Shown here in pieces: positions 16,862 to 26,248 of a stretch of DNA of 64,000 bases. The translations under genes were made by a program, and so were the position numbers. Within the stretch, counting starts at the first letter, position 1; every line of letters begins with the position of its first letter. This DNA comes from Pseudomonas sp. B21-015 (lineage in GTDB: Bacteria; Pseudomonadota; Gammaproteobacteria; Pseudomonadales; Pseudomonadaceae): NCBI RefSeq assembly GCF_024749285.1, contig NZ_CP087196.1, positions 2,976,001-3,040,000 on the forward strand. Reading direction: 5' to 3'. A model generated the notes under the pieces. That model made no database searches, had not been told where the DNA came from, and saw only the letters and a program-made list of their open reading frames with translations.

Positions 16862-18337
16862 ATGTCGGTAAGTGAACCATCTGATTTTCTGCGGGACGAG
16901 CTGTGGTGCGAGCGCATCTTCAATGGCGACTGGATACGTCCTTTGGGCGGCAGCAACAGCGTCATCGAACCGGCCACCGGTGAGGTGCTGACCGTCACAG
17001 GTTTGGCCGATGCGGCGGACATCGCGTTTGCCAGCCTGAACGCTGCCCGTGCTCAACCGGCCTGGGCGGCCTTGGGGCCACGGGAACGCGCCGGGATCTT
17101 TCGCAAAGCCGCAGCACTGGCCCAGCAACACTTTGCCGAGCTGGCGCTGTACATCGCTCGGGAAAGTGGCGGCAGCCTGTTCAAGGGTGAACATGAAGTC
17201 CGTGAGGCGATCGTCTTGCTGCATCAGGCTGCCGGCCTGCTGTCGCAGCCCCATGGCCTGGTCCTTCCCAGCGAGGCGGGACGTTTGTCTTATGCGCGCC
17301 GGCTGCCCCATGGCGTGGTCGGGGTGATCTCGCCCTTCAACTTTCCTCTGGTGCTGTCCCTGCGTTCAGTGGCACCGGCGCTGGCGGCCGGCAACGCCGT
17401 GGTGCTCAAGCCCGATCCGCAGACCCCGGTCAGTGGCGGTTTCATTATTGCCCGGTTGTTCGAGGCGGCCGGTCTGCCCAAGGGGCTGTTGCAGGTTTTA
17501 CCGGGCGCCGCAGTGGCCGGTGAGGCCCTGTGCCGCGACCCGCATGTCCGGATGATCGCGTTCACCGGTTCGACGGCGGCCGGGCGCAAGGTCGCGGAGG
17601 TGGCCGGGCGTCATCTGAAAAAAGTCGCCCTGGAGCTGGGCGGCAAGAACTCGCTGATCGTGCTCGAGGATGCCGATCTCGAGCTGGCAGCCAGCAACGC
17701 CGCGTGGGGTGCCTGGCTGCACCAGGGCCAGATCTGCATGGCCACCGGACGCATCCTGGCCCATGAGTCAATCGCGCAAGAGCTGATTCGCCGGCTGGCA
17801 GAGAAGGCACGGGCGATCACGGTCGGCAATGCCGCTCGTGGCGAGGCGGTACTGGGGCCTTTGATCAACAAGCGGCAGTTGCAACGCGTGCATGAAATCG
17901 TCACCGAGAGTGTGAAGGCCGGGGCAACTCTGGAAGCCGGCGGCGAGTTTGAACGGCTCTTTTACCAACCGACGGTACTTTCCGGCGTGCGCCCGGGCAT
18001 GCGCGCATTCGACGAGGAGATCTTCGGCCCGGTCGCCACGGTGGTGAGTTTTGCCAGCGACGAGGAAGCCATCGAATTGGCCAGCCACACCGAATATGGC
18101 TTGTCCGCGGGGATCATTTCGCCTTCGGTCGGGCGCGCGATGGCGATTGGCGAGCAACTCAATTGTGGTCTGCTGCACATCAACGATCAGACGGTGGCCG
18201 ACGAGTGCATCAATCCATTCGGCGGACGCGGCAGCTCGGGAAATGCCGGCAGCGTTGGCGGCCCGGCCGACTGGGACGAATACACCCAATGGCAATGGGT
18301 GACGGTCAAGGACACCGCGCCGCGCTACCCGTTCTGA
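16862..18337 (+). CDS. NAD-dependent aromatic aldehyde dehydrogenase, benzaldehyde/vanillin type
   Basis: 491 residues of the aldehyde dehydrogenase superfamily. Features are the substrate-tunnel segment GVVGVISPFNFPLVLSL, the cofactor motif FTGSTAAGRKV, general-base Glu in LELGGKN and nucleophile Cys in HQGQICMATGR. The ending (APRYPF) resembles XylC/AreC-type benzaldehyde dehydrogenases more than the classical ferulate-cluster Vdh. In this setting it could oxidise vanillin to vanillate, coniferyl aldehyde to ferulate, or both. ATG 16862 follows GGGAGACC and begins MSVSEPSDF; the frame is open further upstream, but that part overlaps the sigma-54 promoter. calA follows 75 bp later. Confidence 0.85.
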   Translation: MSVSEPSDFLRDELWCERIFNGDWIRPLGGSNSVIEPATGEVLTVTGLADAADIAFASLNAARAQPAWAALGPRERAGIFRKAAALAQQHFAELALYIARESGGSLFKGEHEVREAIVLLHQAAGLLSQPHGLVLPSEAGRLSYARRLPHGVVGVISPFNFPLVLSLRSVAPALAAGNAVVLKPDPQTPVSGGFIIARLFEAAGLPKGLLQVLPGAAVAGEALCRDPHVRMIAFTGSTAAGRKVAEVAGRHLKKVALELGGKNSLIVLEDADLELAASNAAWGAWLHQGQICMATGRILAHESIAQELIRRLAEKARAITVGNAARGEAVLGPLINKRQLQRVHEIVTESVKAGATLEAGGEFERLFYQPTVLSGVRPGMRAFDEEIFGPVATVVSFASDEEAIELASHTEYGLSAGIISPSVGRAMAIGEQLNCGLLHINDQTVADECINPFGGRGSSGNAGSVGGPADWDEYTQWQWVTVKDTAPRYPF

Positions 18338-18412
18338 CGGGCCAGCTTTTTTACCGGGGCCGACGAGATGGGTCGGCCCACCGAGTGCACAAAAATAATA
18401 AGAGGACTCAAC

Positions 18413-19180
18413 ATGAAACTCGACAACAAGATGGTGCTGGTGACCGGAGTCTCCTCGGGTATCGGCGCCGCCACTGCAAACCTGCTGCGCGCCCACGGCG
18501 CCCACGTGATTGGCGTGGATCTGAAGGCCCCGCACATGACCCTGGACGGTTTTGTGCAAGGTGATTTAAGCAGTGCCGAGAACATCGACCGGCTATTGCC
18601 GCAGTTACCGGCACGGATCGACAGCCTGTGCAATATCGCCGGGGTGCCGGGCACCGCAAACCCGCAACTGCTGGCGAAGGTCAACTACCTGGGGCTGCGT
18701 CACCTGAGCCGCGCATTGCTGCCGCGCATCAACGCTGGCGGCAGCATCGTCAATATCGCCTCGATCCTCGGCGCCGAGTGGCCGTTACGCCTGGAACAGC
18801 ACAAGGCGTTGGCGCGCATCGAAGAGTTCGCCGCCGCGCAAGCCTGGCTGGCCGAGCACCCGGTACCGGACGAGACCTGCTACCAGTATTTCAAGGAAGC
18901 CTTGATCGTCTGGAATTACCTGCAGGCCCAGCCCTGGTTTCTCGAACATTCAGTGCGCATGAACAGCGTGGCGCCGGGCCCGGTGTTCACACCCATCCTC
19001 GGCGACTTCGTGAGCATGCTCGGTGAAGCACGGACCCAGGCCGATGCCCATCGCATGAAACGCCCCGGTTATGCCGATGAGGTGGCGGCGGTGATCGCTT
19101 TCCTGTGTGCCGACGAGTCGCGCTGGATCAACGGCGTCAACCTGGCAGTCGATGGCGGACTGGCCTCCACCTACATCTGA
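18413..19180 (+). CDS. calA: Coniferyl-alcohol dehydrogenase (short-chain dehydrogenase)
   Basis: 255 residues of the SDR superfamily: the NAD motif TGVSSGIG at the N-terminus, an NAG-like NIAGVPGTAN, the catalytic Ser within NIASILGAEWPL, and a YxxxK motif in CYQYFKEALIVW. The whole sequence agrees closely with CalA of the Pseudomonas eugenol/coniferyl-alcohol pathway as I remember it, including the ending ADESRWINGVNLAVDGGLASTYI. It oxidises coniferyl alcohol to coniferyl aldehyde. The start at 18413 has AGAGGA 7 nt upstream. It is probably co-transcribed with the aldehyde dehydrogenase from the sigma-54 promoter. Confidence 0.88.
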   Translation: MKLDNKMVLVTGVSSGIGAATANLLRAHGAHVIGVDLKAPHMTLDGFVQGDLSSAENIDRLLPQLPARIDSLCNIAGVPGTANPQLLAKVNYLGLRHLSRALLPRINAGGSIVNIASILGAEWPLRLEQHKALARIEEFAAAQAWLAEHPVPDETCYQYFKEALIVWNYLQAQPWFLEHSVRMNSVAPGPVFTPILGDFVSMLGEARTQADAHRMKRPGYADEVAAVIAFLCADESRWINGVNLAVDGGLASTYI

Positions 19181-19186
19181 AACGCT

Positions 19187-19314
19187 GTGGTGAGGGGGCT
19201 TGCCCCCGTTCGGCTGCGAAGCAGTCGTAAAACCGGCACACGAGTCTCTTGAGAGAACTCGTTGCCTGAATTCAGGGCCGCTGCGCGCCCCAGCGGGGCA
19301 AGCTCCCTCGCCAC
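19187..19314. repeat. Inverted pair of extragenic palindromic elements after calA
   Basis: GTGGTGAGGGGGCTTGCCCC (19187-19206) and the reverse complement of 19295-19314 match at 18 of 20 positions. Inside lies GTTCGGCTGCG-A-AGCAGTCGTAAAACC, the same string as near 3228-3254. It separates calA from the next operon and may act as a terminator. Confidence 0.65.
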
Positions 19315-19358
19315 ACGTGCAAAGCCATGCCAAAAAATAAAAATAATGAGGAGCGTCC

Positions 19359-21008
19359 ATGAACAACGTTAAACGTTGCTTTCGTTTCAAGCATTGCGCC
19401 CTGTTTCTGGCGTTATGCAGCGCAGGCGTGATGGTCGAAAGGGTCGAGGCCATGCAAATGGAGCTCGGGGATTCCGACTGGAAACTGCGTTGGGACAACA
19501 CCATCAAGTACAGCCAGGCCTGGCGTCTGCAAGGTCAGGACAGCCGATTGGTCAACGCGCCGACCGCCAACGGCCTGTACCCCTCTATCCAGAGTCAGGG
19601 CGATAAAAACTTCAGCAGCGGCCTGGTCTCCAACCGTCTGGATCTGTTCTCCGAAATGGACCTCAGCCGGAAAAACTATGGGCTGCGCGTGAGCGGCGCG
19701 GCCTGGTACGACGATATCTATAACCAGGACACCGACAGCAGCGAGCAAACCCATTTCCTCAGTGAAACCCGCAAGCTCCACGGTCGCGACGCTGAAATTC
19801 TCGACGCCTTCGTGTTCCTGCGCGGTGACCTGGGCGAAGACTCCCAGGGCGTGGTGCGTCTGGGGCGGCACAGCCTGATCTACGGTGAAAGCCTGTTCTA
19901 CGGTGGCAACGGCATCGCCAATGCCCAAGGCCCGACCGATGTGGTCAAGTTGCTCAGCGTGCCGGGCACCCAGTTCAAGGAGATCCTGCGTCCGGTCAAT
20001 CAGATCTCCGGGCAGTTGCAGATCAACCCGCAGTTGTCGGTGGGTGCCTACTACCAGTTCGAGTGGGAGCGCTCCAATCTGCCCGGTGCCGGCAGCTACC
20101 TGAGCGATGTCGATGCTATCGGCTACGGCACCGGTTCGCTGCGCGAAGTGTTCGGCAACGACACGGTGAATGGCGGTGATTTGAAACCGCGAAATTCGGG
20201 GCAGGGCGGTATGCAGATTCGCTTCAAACCCACCGGGACCGAGCTGGAGCTGGGTTTCTATGCCGCGCAGTATCACGACAAAACCCCGATTGGCCTGTAT
20301 GCCTACCTCGACGGTGCAGCCGCGGCGGCCACCGGGTTGCCGATCCTGAGTTCCTATCGTCAGGTCTACGCCGAAGATATCAAGACCGCCGGCGTCAGCT
20401 TCTCCACCGCTTATGGGCCGTTCAACTTTGCCGGTGAAACCTCCGTGCGCTGGAATGCGCCGCTGGTGAGCAACCTGCAAGTGGTGACCCCAGGCATGGA
20501 GGCCGATGGCGGCGATGACTCACTGTTTGCCCGGGGCAAAACCGCTCACGCCAACCTGTCGGCGATTTACCTGCTATCGCCGACGGCTTTCTGGGACGGC
20601 GGCTCGGCACTGGCCGAACTGGCGTGGAACCGCACCCTGAGCGTCACCGAGAACGCCGCCGCGCTGGATGCCAACACCACCCGCGATGCCACGGCGCTCC
20701 GGGTATTGGTGGAGCCTGCGTACTTCCAGATTGTCGACGGGATCGACCTGACCGTGCCGATCGGCATGGGCGTGGTGCTCGACGGGCGTTCTTCGGCGGT
20801 CAACAAGTCAGGCTTCGGCAATACCCATTCCGGCGACTGGAGTGTCGGGCTCAAGGCCACCTACCTGCAGCGCTGGGATGTCGGCCTCAACTACGTGAAC
20901 TTCTTCGGCGCACCGAAAGCCGGGCTGCGCGAGGACGGCAATTTCAGTTACGGGCAGTCGCTGGCCGACCGCGACTTCGTCTCGCTCTACGTGAAAACCT
21001 CATTCTAA
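19359..21008 (+). CDS. DUF1302 outer-membrane protein
   Basis: 549 residues with an N-terminal signal region (HCALFLALCSAGVMVERVEA) followed by many alternating β-strands typical of an outer-membrane barrel, ending in Phe (SLYVKTSF). DUF1302 proteins occur next to DUF1329 genes in proteobacteria that degrade hydrophobic or aromatic compounds. It is the first gene of a four-gene set on this strand. A likely role is the outer-membrane component for passage of aromatics or lipids, but no substrate is proven. AATGAGG precedes the ATG. Confidence 0.8.
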   Translation: MNNVKRCFRFKHCALFLALCSAGVMVERVEAMQMELGDSDWKLRWDNTIKYSQAWRLQGQDSRLVNAPTANGLYPSIQSQGDKNFSSGLVSNRLDLFSEMDLSRKNYGLRVSGAAWYDDIYNQDTDSSEQTHFLSETRKLHGRDAEILDAFVFLRGDLGEDSQGVVRLGRHSLIYGESLFYGGNGIANAQGPTDVVKLLSVPGTQFKEILRPVNQISGQLQINPQLSVGAYYQFEWERSNLPGAGSYLSDVDAIGYGTGSLREVFGNDTVNGGDLKPRNSGQGGMQIRFKPTGTELELGFYAAQYHDKTPIGLYAYLDGAAAAATGLPILSSYRQVYAEDIKTAGVSFSTAYGPFNFAGETSVRWNAPLVSNLQVVTPGMEADGGDDSLFARGKTAHANLSAIYLLSPTAFWDGGSALAELAWNRTLSVTENAAALDANTTRDATALRVLVEPAYFQIVDGIDLTVPIGMGVVLDGRSSAVNKSGFGNTHSGDWSVGLKATYLQRWDVGLNYVNFFGAPKAGLREDGNFSYGQSLADRDFVSLYVKTSF

Positions 21009-21023
21009 TAAGGTGGATTCGCC

Positions 21024-22385
21024 ATGCAGAACAATGCTTTCCTGAACACTTGCGTCCTCACCCTGGCCCTGGCTGGCATCAGCCTGGCGCAGGCAGCGGT
21101 ATCGCCTGAGCAGGCTGCACGTTTGAAGTCTGAACTGACGCCTCTTGGCGGCGAGCGCTCCGGCAACGCCGATGGCAGCATCCCGGCCTGGGATGGCGGC
21201 TACACCAAGGCCGCGCCGGGCTACAAACCGGGTGACAAACGTCCTGATCCATTCGCCGGCGAGAAGCCGCTGTATTCGATCAAGGCCTCGAACATGGAGC
21301 AGTACGCCAGCGTGCTGGCCGAAGGCACCAAGCTGCTGCTGAAGAAATACCCGGACTATCGCCTGGACATATACCCGACCCATCGCTCGGCGGCAGCCCC
21401 GCAATGGGTGTATGACAACACCAGCAAGAATGCCACCCGTGCCACGCTGGATGTGGAAACCGAAAAAGTCGCCAGCGCCTATGGCGGCATTCCGTTCCCG
21501 ATCCCGGAGAACGGCGCGCAAGTGCTGTGGAACTACCGGTTGTCCTGGCAGGGCGGCGAGACCATCAGCTCGCCGTTCGATACCTGGCTGATGACCGCCG
21601 GTGGCAAGAAGGTCCAGGCGACCCGAGCCCTGTTCAGCTATCAGTTTCCCTACTACTCGGAAAGCGGCAGCCTGGAAAATTTTGCCGGCAAGTACCAGGT
21701 TGGCAAGCTGCTGACCGAACTGCCGTCATCCAAGGCCGGCGAAGGCTTGATGACCCATTGGGACATGGACCCGGCCAACCGTGCGGCCTGGCAGTATCTG
21801 GTCGGTCAGCGCCGGGTACGCCGAGCGCCGAACATCGCCTACGACACCCCGGACTTCGTCACCTCTGGCGTCGGTCTGTTTGACGAAGCGTTCATGCTGT
21901 TCGGGCCTACCGACCGCTACGATCTCAAGCTTGCGGGCAAGAAAGAACTGATCGTCCCCTACAACAATAATCGCGCTGGCCTTGCCAAGAGCGACGACTT
22001 GGTCAAACCGAACTTTCTCAATCCTGATCTGGTGCGCTGGGAGAAGCATCGGGTCTGGGTGGTCGAGGCCACGCTCAAATCCGGCAAGCGCCATGTGGTG
22101 CCGCATCGAACCTACTACGTCGACGAGGACTCCTGGCAGATCCTGATGGTCGACGGGTATGACGCCCAGGGCAAACTGGGACGGCAGATGTATTCGCTGA
22201 CGCTGCTGGCGCCAGACCTGCCGGCGCTCACTGCGCAAGTCATGTGGGGCAGCTACAACCTCGATACCGGCGCCTACTTCCTTAACTCTTCGAGCAACGA
22301 TCTGGCGGTCCAGTACCAGACGATCGCAAAACCTTCAGCTTCCTATTACACACCGGACGCCATGGCCAACGAAAACATGCGTTGA
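21024..22385 (+). CDS. DUF1329 periplasmic/envelope protein
   Basis: 453 residues with a cleavable signal peptide (LNTCVLTLALAGISLAQAAV) and a long soluble domain typical of DUF1329 (PEQAARLKSELTPLGGERSGN, DGSIPAWDGGYTKAAPGY, YDTPDFVTSGVGLFDEAFML, VPHRTYYVDEDSWQILMVDGY). The family is thought to have a LolB-like lipid-binding fold and regularly accompanies DUF1302. It lies 15 bp after the DUF1302 gene and is clearly co-transcribed. It probably acts as the periplasmic carrier of the module. Confidence 0.82.
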   Translation: MQNNAFLNTCVLTLALAGISLAQAAVSPEQAARLKSELTPLGGERSGNADGSIPAWDGGYTKAAPGYKPGDKRPDPFAGEKPLYSIKASNMEQYASVLAEGTKLLLKKYPDYRLDIYPTHRSAAAPQWVYDNTSKNATRATLDVETEKVASAYGGIPFPIPENGAQVLWNYRLSWQGGETISSPFDTWLMTAGGKKVQATRALFSYQFPYYSESGSLENFAGKYQVGKLLTELPSSKAGEGLMTHWDMDPANRAAWQYLVGQRRVRRAPNIAYDTPDFVTSGVGLFDEAFMLFGPTDRYDLKLAGKKELIVPYNNNRAGLAKSDDLVKPNFLNPDLVRWEKHRVWVVEATLKSGKRHVVPHRTYYVDEDSWQILMVDGYDAQGKLGRQMYSLTLLAPDLPALTAQVMWGSYNLDTGAYFLNSSSNDLAVQYQTIAKPSASYYTPDAMANENMR

Positions 22386-22454
22386 ACCATGGAGCGCCGT
22401 GACGAGCGAAAAGCTCGTCGCGGTCGCTAGCGATTTTCCAGGCAGGATAAAGAC

Positions 22455-23558
22455 ATGAACGTTGAAAAAATCTTTGCGAGTTTTGGTCTGCGATGGAGTG
22501 CCTGCGCGCTGGCGTTGTGTCTGTTGGCGAGTACCTCCATCGCTGCGCAGGCCGTGCCGTTCGCGGTACTGCAGCAGCCGGCACTGCCGACCGCCAAGGC
22601 CGCGCGTGCGGTATTGCTTGGGTTGGCCCGGGCTGGAGAGCGCCTGGTGGCGGTCGGCGAGCGCGGCATCGTGCTGCTCTCGGATGACTCTGGAATGACT
22701 TGGCGCCAGGCCCGTGTGCCGGTCAGCGTCAGCCTGACCGCGGTGCAATTCGTCGATGCCGAGCAGGGCTGGGCGGTCGGTCATCTGGGCGTGGTGTTGC
22801 ACACCGAGGACGGTGGCGAAACCTGGCACAAGCAACTCGACGGTGAGCGTGCCGCCGCGCTGGCGGTGCAGGCCGCGGAGCGCGATGCCGATCAACCGGG
22901 CGGTGCCAGCAACCTTGCGCAGGCACGGCAGATGCTCGACGACGGGCCGGATAAACCGTTTCTCGACCTGTACTTCAGTGACCGCCTGCATGGCTACATC
23001 GTTGGCGCCTACAACCAGATCTATCGCACCGACGACGGCGGGCAAAGCTGGCGGCCGTGGATGCTGCATGTGAACAATCCGCAGGGCCTGAACCTGTATG
23101 GGATCCGCGCTTCGGGTAACGACCTGCTGCTGGTGGGGGAGCGCGGTTTGCTGTTGCGATCCTCCGATGCCGGGCATTCGTTCCAGGCCCTGAAGTCACC
23201 TTATGAAGGCAGCTTTTTCGGTGTGCTCGGCACTCGCGGCGGAGCCTTGATTGCCTATGGTTTGCGCGGTAACGCCTGGTGGTCCGATGACCGTGGTGGC
23301 AGTTGGCGACGGCTCGACACCGGCATCGAATCAACGTTGGCGAGCGCCATCGAACTGCGCGATGGCAGCCTGCTGTTGGCCAGCCAGAGCGGTGAATTGT
23401 TGTTCAGCCATGACCAGGGTCGCAGCTTCGACAAACGTCAGAGCCGTAGCGGCGGGACGGTCGCCGCCCTGCAACAGGCGGCCGACGGCAGCCTGGCCAG
23501 CGTCGGTTTGAGTGGCGCGGCGGCTGACCAGGACCCGCGGGCCTCCGGCAAACCTTGA
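22455..23558 (+). CDS. YCF48-like (photosystem II stability/BNR-repeat) periplasmic protein
   Basis: 367 residues: signal peptide (ALALCLLASTSIAAQA), then repeated BNR/Asp-box-type blades of a β-propeller, e.g. SDDSGMTWRQARV, EDGGETWHK, TDDGGQSWRPW, SDDRGGSWRRL and SHDQGRSFDK. In other genomes such proteins sit between DUF1329 and MMPL transporter genes and may scaffold the complex. A 69-bp gap separates it from the DUF1329 gene. Confidence 0.8.
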   Translation: MNVEKIFASFGLRWSACALALCLLASTSIAAQAVPFAVLQQPALPTAKAARAVLLGLARAGERLVAVGERGIVLLSDDSGMTWRQARVPVSVSLTAVQFVDAEQGWAVGHLGVVLHTEDGGETWHKQLDGERAAALAVQAAERDADQPGGASNLAQARQMLDDGPDKPFLDLYFSDRLHGYIVGAYNQIYRTDDGGQSWRPWMLHVNNPQGLNLYGIRASGNDLLLVGERGLLLRSSDAGHSFQALKSPYEGSFFGVLGTRGGALIAYGLRGNAWWSDDRGGSWRRLDTGIESTLASAIELRDGSLLLASQSGELLFSHDQGRSFDKRQSRSGGTVAALQQAADGSLASVGLSGAAADQDPRASGKP

Positions 23559-23610
23559 AACTTCACGGTGTAGCGCTAGCGGGCCATGGCCCGTGCAACA
23601 GGAGTCAGAC

Positions 23611-26034
23611 TTGAAAGACGACAAAACCCAAACCGTGATCGGCCGCCTGGAAGACTTCGACCAGGCGTCGGGCAACTTCGCTGAGCGGATGATCTTCAAT
23701 CATCGGCCGCTGGTGATCCTGCTGTGTCTGCTGGTGACCCTGGTGCTCGGCTGGCAAGCCACGCGCATCGGCATCAATGCCAGCTATGAGAAGACCATCC
23801 CGACCGGCCACCCCTATGTCGCCAACTTCCTGGAGAATCGCAGCGAGCTGAGCGGCCTGGGCAACGCGTTGCGAATCGCCGTGGAGGTCAAACAGGGCAG
23901 CCTCTTCACCAAGGACTACCTCGACACCCTGGCCCGGCTCAACGACGAGCTCTATCTGCTGCCGGGTGTCGACCGGCCTTACATGAAATCGTTATGGACC
24001 CCGACCACGCGCTGGACCGCCGTGACCGAGGAGGGGCTCGATGGGGGCACCGTGATCCCCGACGACTACGATGGTTCGGCGGCCAGTATCGAACAGGTGC
24101 GAACCAACGTCGCCCGTTCCGGTGAAGTGGGTCAACTGGTGGCCGGTAACTTCAAGTCCAGCGTGATCTTCGTGCCATTGCTTGAAATCAGTCCGCAGAC
24201 CGGCAAAGCCCTGGACTACGGCGAGTTTTCCCGGCAGCTGGAAGCCCTGCGGGACAAATACCAGACCGATGACCTGCGAATCCACATCACCGGTTTCACC
24301 AAGATCGTCGGCGACCTGATCGAGGGGCTGACCCAGGTCTTGTTGTTCTTCGTGATGGCGGTGCTGGTGACTGTGGTGGTGCTTTACGGCTACACCCGCT
24401 GCGTGCGCAGCACTCTGGTGGTGGTGACCTGTTCGCTGGTGGCGGTGCTCTGGCAGATGGGCCTGCTCGCGATGCTGGGGTATGAACTGGACCCATACTC
24501 GGCGCTGGTGCCGTTTCTGGTGTTCGCCATCGGCATGAGCCATGGCGCGCAAAAGATGAACGGCATCATGCAGGACGTCGGTCGCGGCACCCACCGGGTG
24601 GTGGCCGCGCGTTATACCTTTCGCCGCCTGTTCGCCGCCGGCATGACCGCTTTGCTCTGCGATGCGGTGGGTTTCGCGGTGTTGCTGCTGATCAACATCC
24701 GGGTGATTCAGGATCTGGCGATTACCGCGAGCCTCGGCGTGGCGGTACTGATCTTCACCAACCTGATTCTGCTGCCCATCCTGCTCAGCTACATCGGGGT
24801 CAGCCCGGCAGCGGCGCAACGCAGCCTGAGTTCGGAAACCGCCGAGTTGCAGGCGCAGATCAAGCATCCGTTGTGGCGTGTGCTCGATTTGTTCACCCAA
24901 CGGCGCTGGGCCATTGGCGCCATGCTGGGCGGCCTGCTGCTGGCTGCGTTCGGTTTTGCCGTGAGTCTGCACCTGAAAATCGGCGATCTCGATCCCGGCG
25001 CCCCGGAGTTGCGCGCCGACTCGCGCTACAACCAGGACGCACTGTTCATGACCCGCAACTATGCGGCCAGCTCGGATATTTTCGTGGTCATGATCAAGAC
25101 GCCGGAAGATCAGTGCACGCGCTACGCCAGCCTGTCCGCGGTGGACGCGTTGGCCTGGCGACTGGAGCAACTGCCAGGCGTGGAGTCGACCACCTCGATG
25201 GCGGCGCTGAGCAAGATCGCCACGGCCGGTTACAACGAAGGCAACTTCAAATGGTATGAGCTGATCCCCAATGACGGTGCGCTGGGCGCAGTGCAGACCA
25301 GGGCCCCGCGGGAGCTGTTCAATCAGGGCTGTTCGATGCTGTCGCTGTACGTTTACCTGGCCGATCACAAGGCCGATACCCTGAATCGGGTGGTGGAGGC
25401 CAGCGAGAAATTCATCAGCGAGCATCAGGTGCCAGAGGTCAAGTTCATGCTGGCCGCCGGCAGCGCCGGGATCGAAGCCGCGACCAATATCGTGGTGAAA
25501 AAATCCATGCGCGAAATGCTGTTCTGGGTCTACGGCGCGGTCAGCCTGTTATGCCTGGTGACCTTCCGCAGTTGGCGCGCAACCCTGTGCGCGATGCTGC
25601 CACTGATGCTCACCTCGATTCTTTGCGAGGCGCTGATGGTGGGTCTGGGCATGGGGGTGAAAGTGGCGACACTGCCGGTCATCGCACTGGGCGTGGGCAT
25701 TGGTATCGACTACGCACTCTATGTCTTGAGTGTGATCCTGGCTCGAATGCGTGCCGGTGACACCCTGGCTCAGGCGTATTACCAGGCACTGTTATTCACC
25801 GGCAAAGTGGTCTTGCTGACCGGCATGACACTGGCGGTCGCGGTATCGACCTGGGCCTTCTCACCGATCAAGTTCCAGGCCGACATGGGCATCCTGCTGG
25901 CCTTCATGTTCCTGGTGAACATGCTCGGCGCCTTGATCTTGCTGCCGGCACTGGCCTGGTGGCTGCTGCCGCAGAAGGTCTTTGCAAAGAAGCCTGAAAC
26001 GAACCTGCTTGCGCAGTTAGTCAAGGAGCGTTGA
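23611..26034 (+). CDS. MMPL/RND-superfamily transporter
   Basis: 807 residues with two repeats of a large periplasmic domain and a six-helix membrane block, the MMPL/hopanoid-exporter layout. A membrane segment lies near residue 35 (LVILLCLLVTLVLGW). Helices 2-6 follow from about 245, including the SSD-like stretch VPFLVFAIGMSHGAQKMNG. The second half repeats this with IALGVGIGIDYALYVLS near residue 690, which carries the acidic proton-relay region. TTG 23611 was chosen because AGGAG stands 7 nt upstream; a longer frame overlaps the preceding gene. It is the energised component of the four-gene envelope module. Confidence 0.85.
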   Translation: MKDDKTQTVIGRLEDFDQASGNFAERMIFNHRPLVILLCLLVTLVLGWQATRIGINASYEKTIPTGHPYVANFLENRSELSGLGNALRIAVEVKQGSLFTKDYLDTLARLNDELYLLPGVDRPYMKSLWTPTTRWTAVTEEGLDGGTVIPDDYDGSAASIEQVRTNVARSGEVGQLVAGNFKSSVIFVPLLEISPQTGKALDYGEFSRQLEALRDKYQTDDLRIHITGFTKIVGDLIEGLTQVLLFFVMAVLVTVVVLYGYTRCVRSTLVVVTCSLVAVLWQMGLLAMLGYELDPYSALVPFLVFAIGMSHGAQKMNGIMQDVGRGTHRVVAARYTFRRLFAAGMTALLCDAVGFAVLLLINIRVIQDLAITASLGVAVLIFTNLILLPILLSYIGVSPAAAQRSLSSETAELQAQIKHPLWRVLDLFTQRRWAIGAMLGGLLLAAFGFAVSLHLKIGDLDPGAPELRADSRYNQDALFMTRNYAASSDIFVVMIKTPEDQCTRYASLSAVDALAWRLEQLPGVESTTSMAALSKIATAGYNEGNFKWYELIPNDGALGAVQTRAPRELFNQGCSMLSLYVYLADHKADTLNRVVEASEKFISEHQVPEVKFMLAAGSAGIEAATNIVVKKSMREMLFWVYGAVSLLCLVTFRSWRATLCAMLPLMLTSILCEALMVGLGMGVKVATLPVIALGVGIGIDYALYVLSVILARMRAGDTLAQAYYQALLFTGKVVLLTGMTLAVAVSTWAFSPIKFQADMGILLAFMFLVNMLGALILLPALAWWLLPQKVFAKKPETNLLAQLVKER

Positions 26035-26045
26035 AGGGCTGAGGT

Positions 26046-26065
26046 AATGCCGGTCAGTTAAGCGC
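26046..26065. repeat. Copy of the dispersed TGCC(A/G)GTCAGTTAAG element
   Basis: TGCCGGTCAGTTAAGCGCAA, a one-mismatch copy of a 15-bp string that also occurs near 46428, 46493 (inverted), 48460 and 58994. Each copy is intergenic. Confidence 0.55.
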
Positions 26066-26143
26066 AATCCTATGTGGGGGCGCTTAAGTGAGCAGCATTA
26101 TGGTCGGATGCCGAGCTTTATGGGGGCTGCAATTCTTGCAGGC

Positions 26144-26166
26144 AAAAAAGAGCCTCGAGGCTCTTT
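26144..26166 (-). terminator. Rho-independent terminator on the minus strand
   Basis: The 20-bp perfect palindrome centred on CCTCGAGG (arms AAAGAGCC and GGCTCTTT) is followed on the minus strand by a run of six T. It ends a minus-strand transcript that carries the small ORF at 26249-26323. Confidence 0.75.
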
Positions 26167-26248
26167 GATGGGGAGGAAGTAGAGCCCAGAGGCTCAAGAT
26201 GCGCATGAAACAAGTGGTGAGCTTATTGGGGTTCAGTTCACCCACCAC

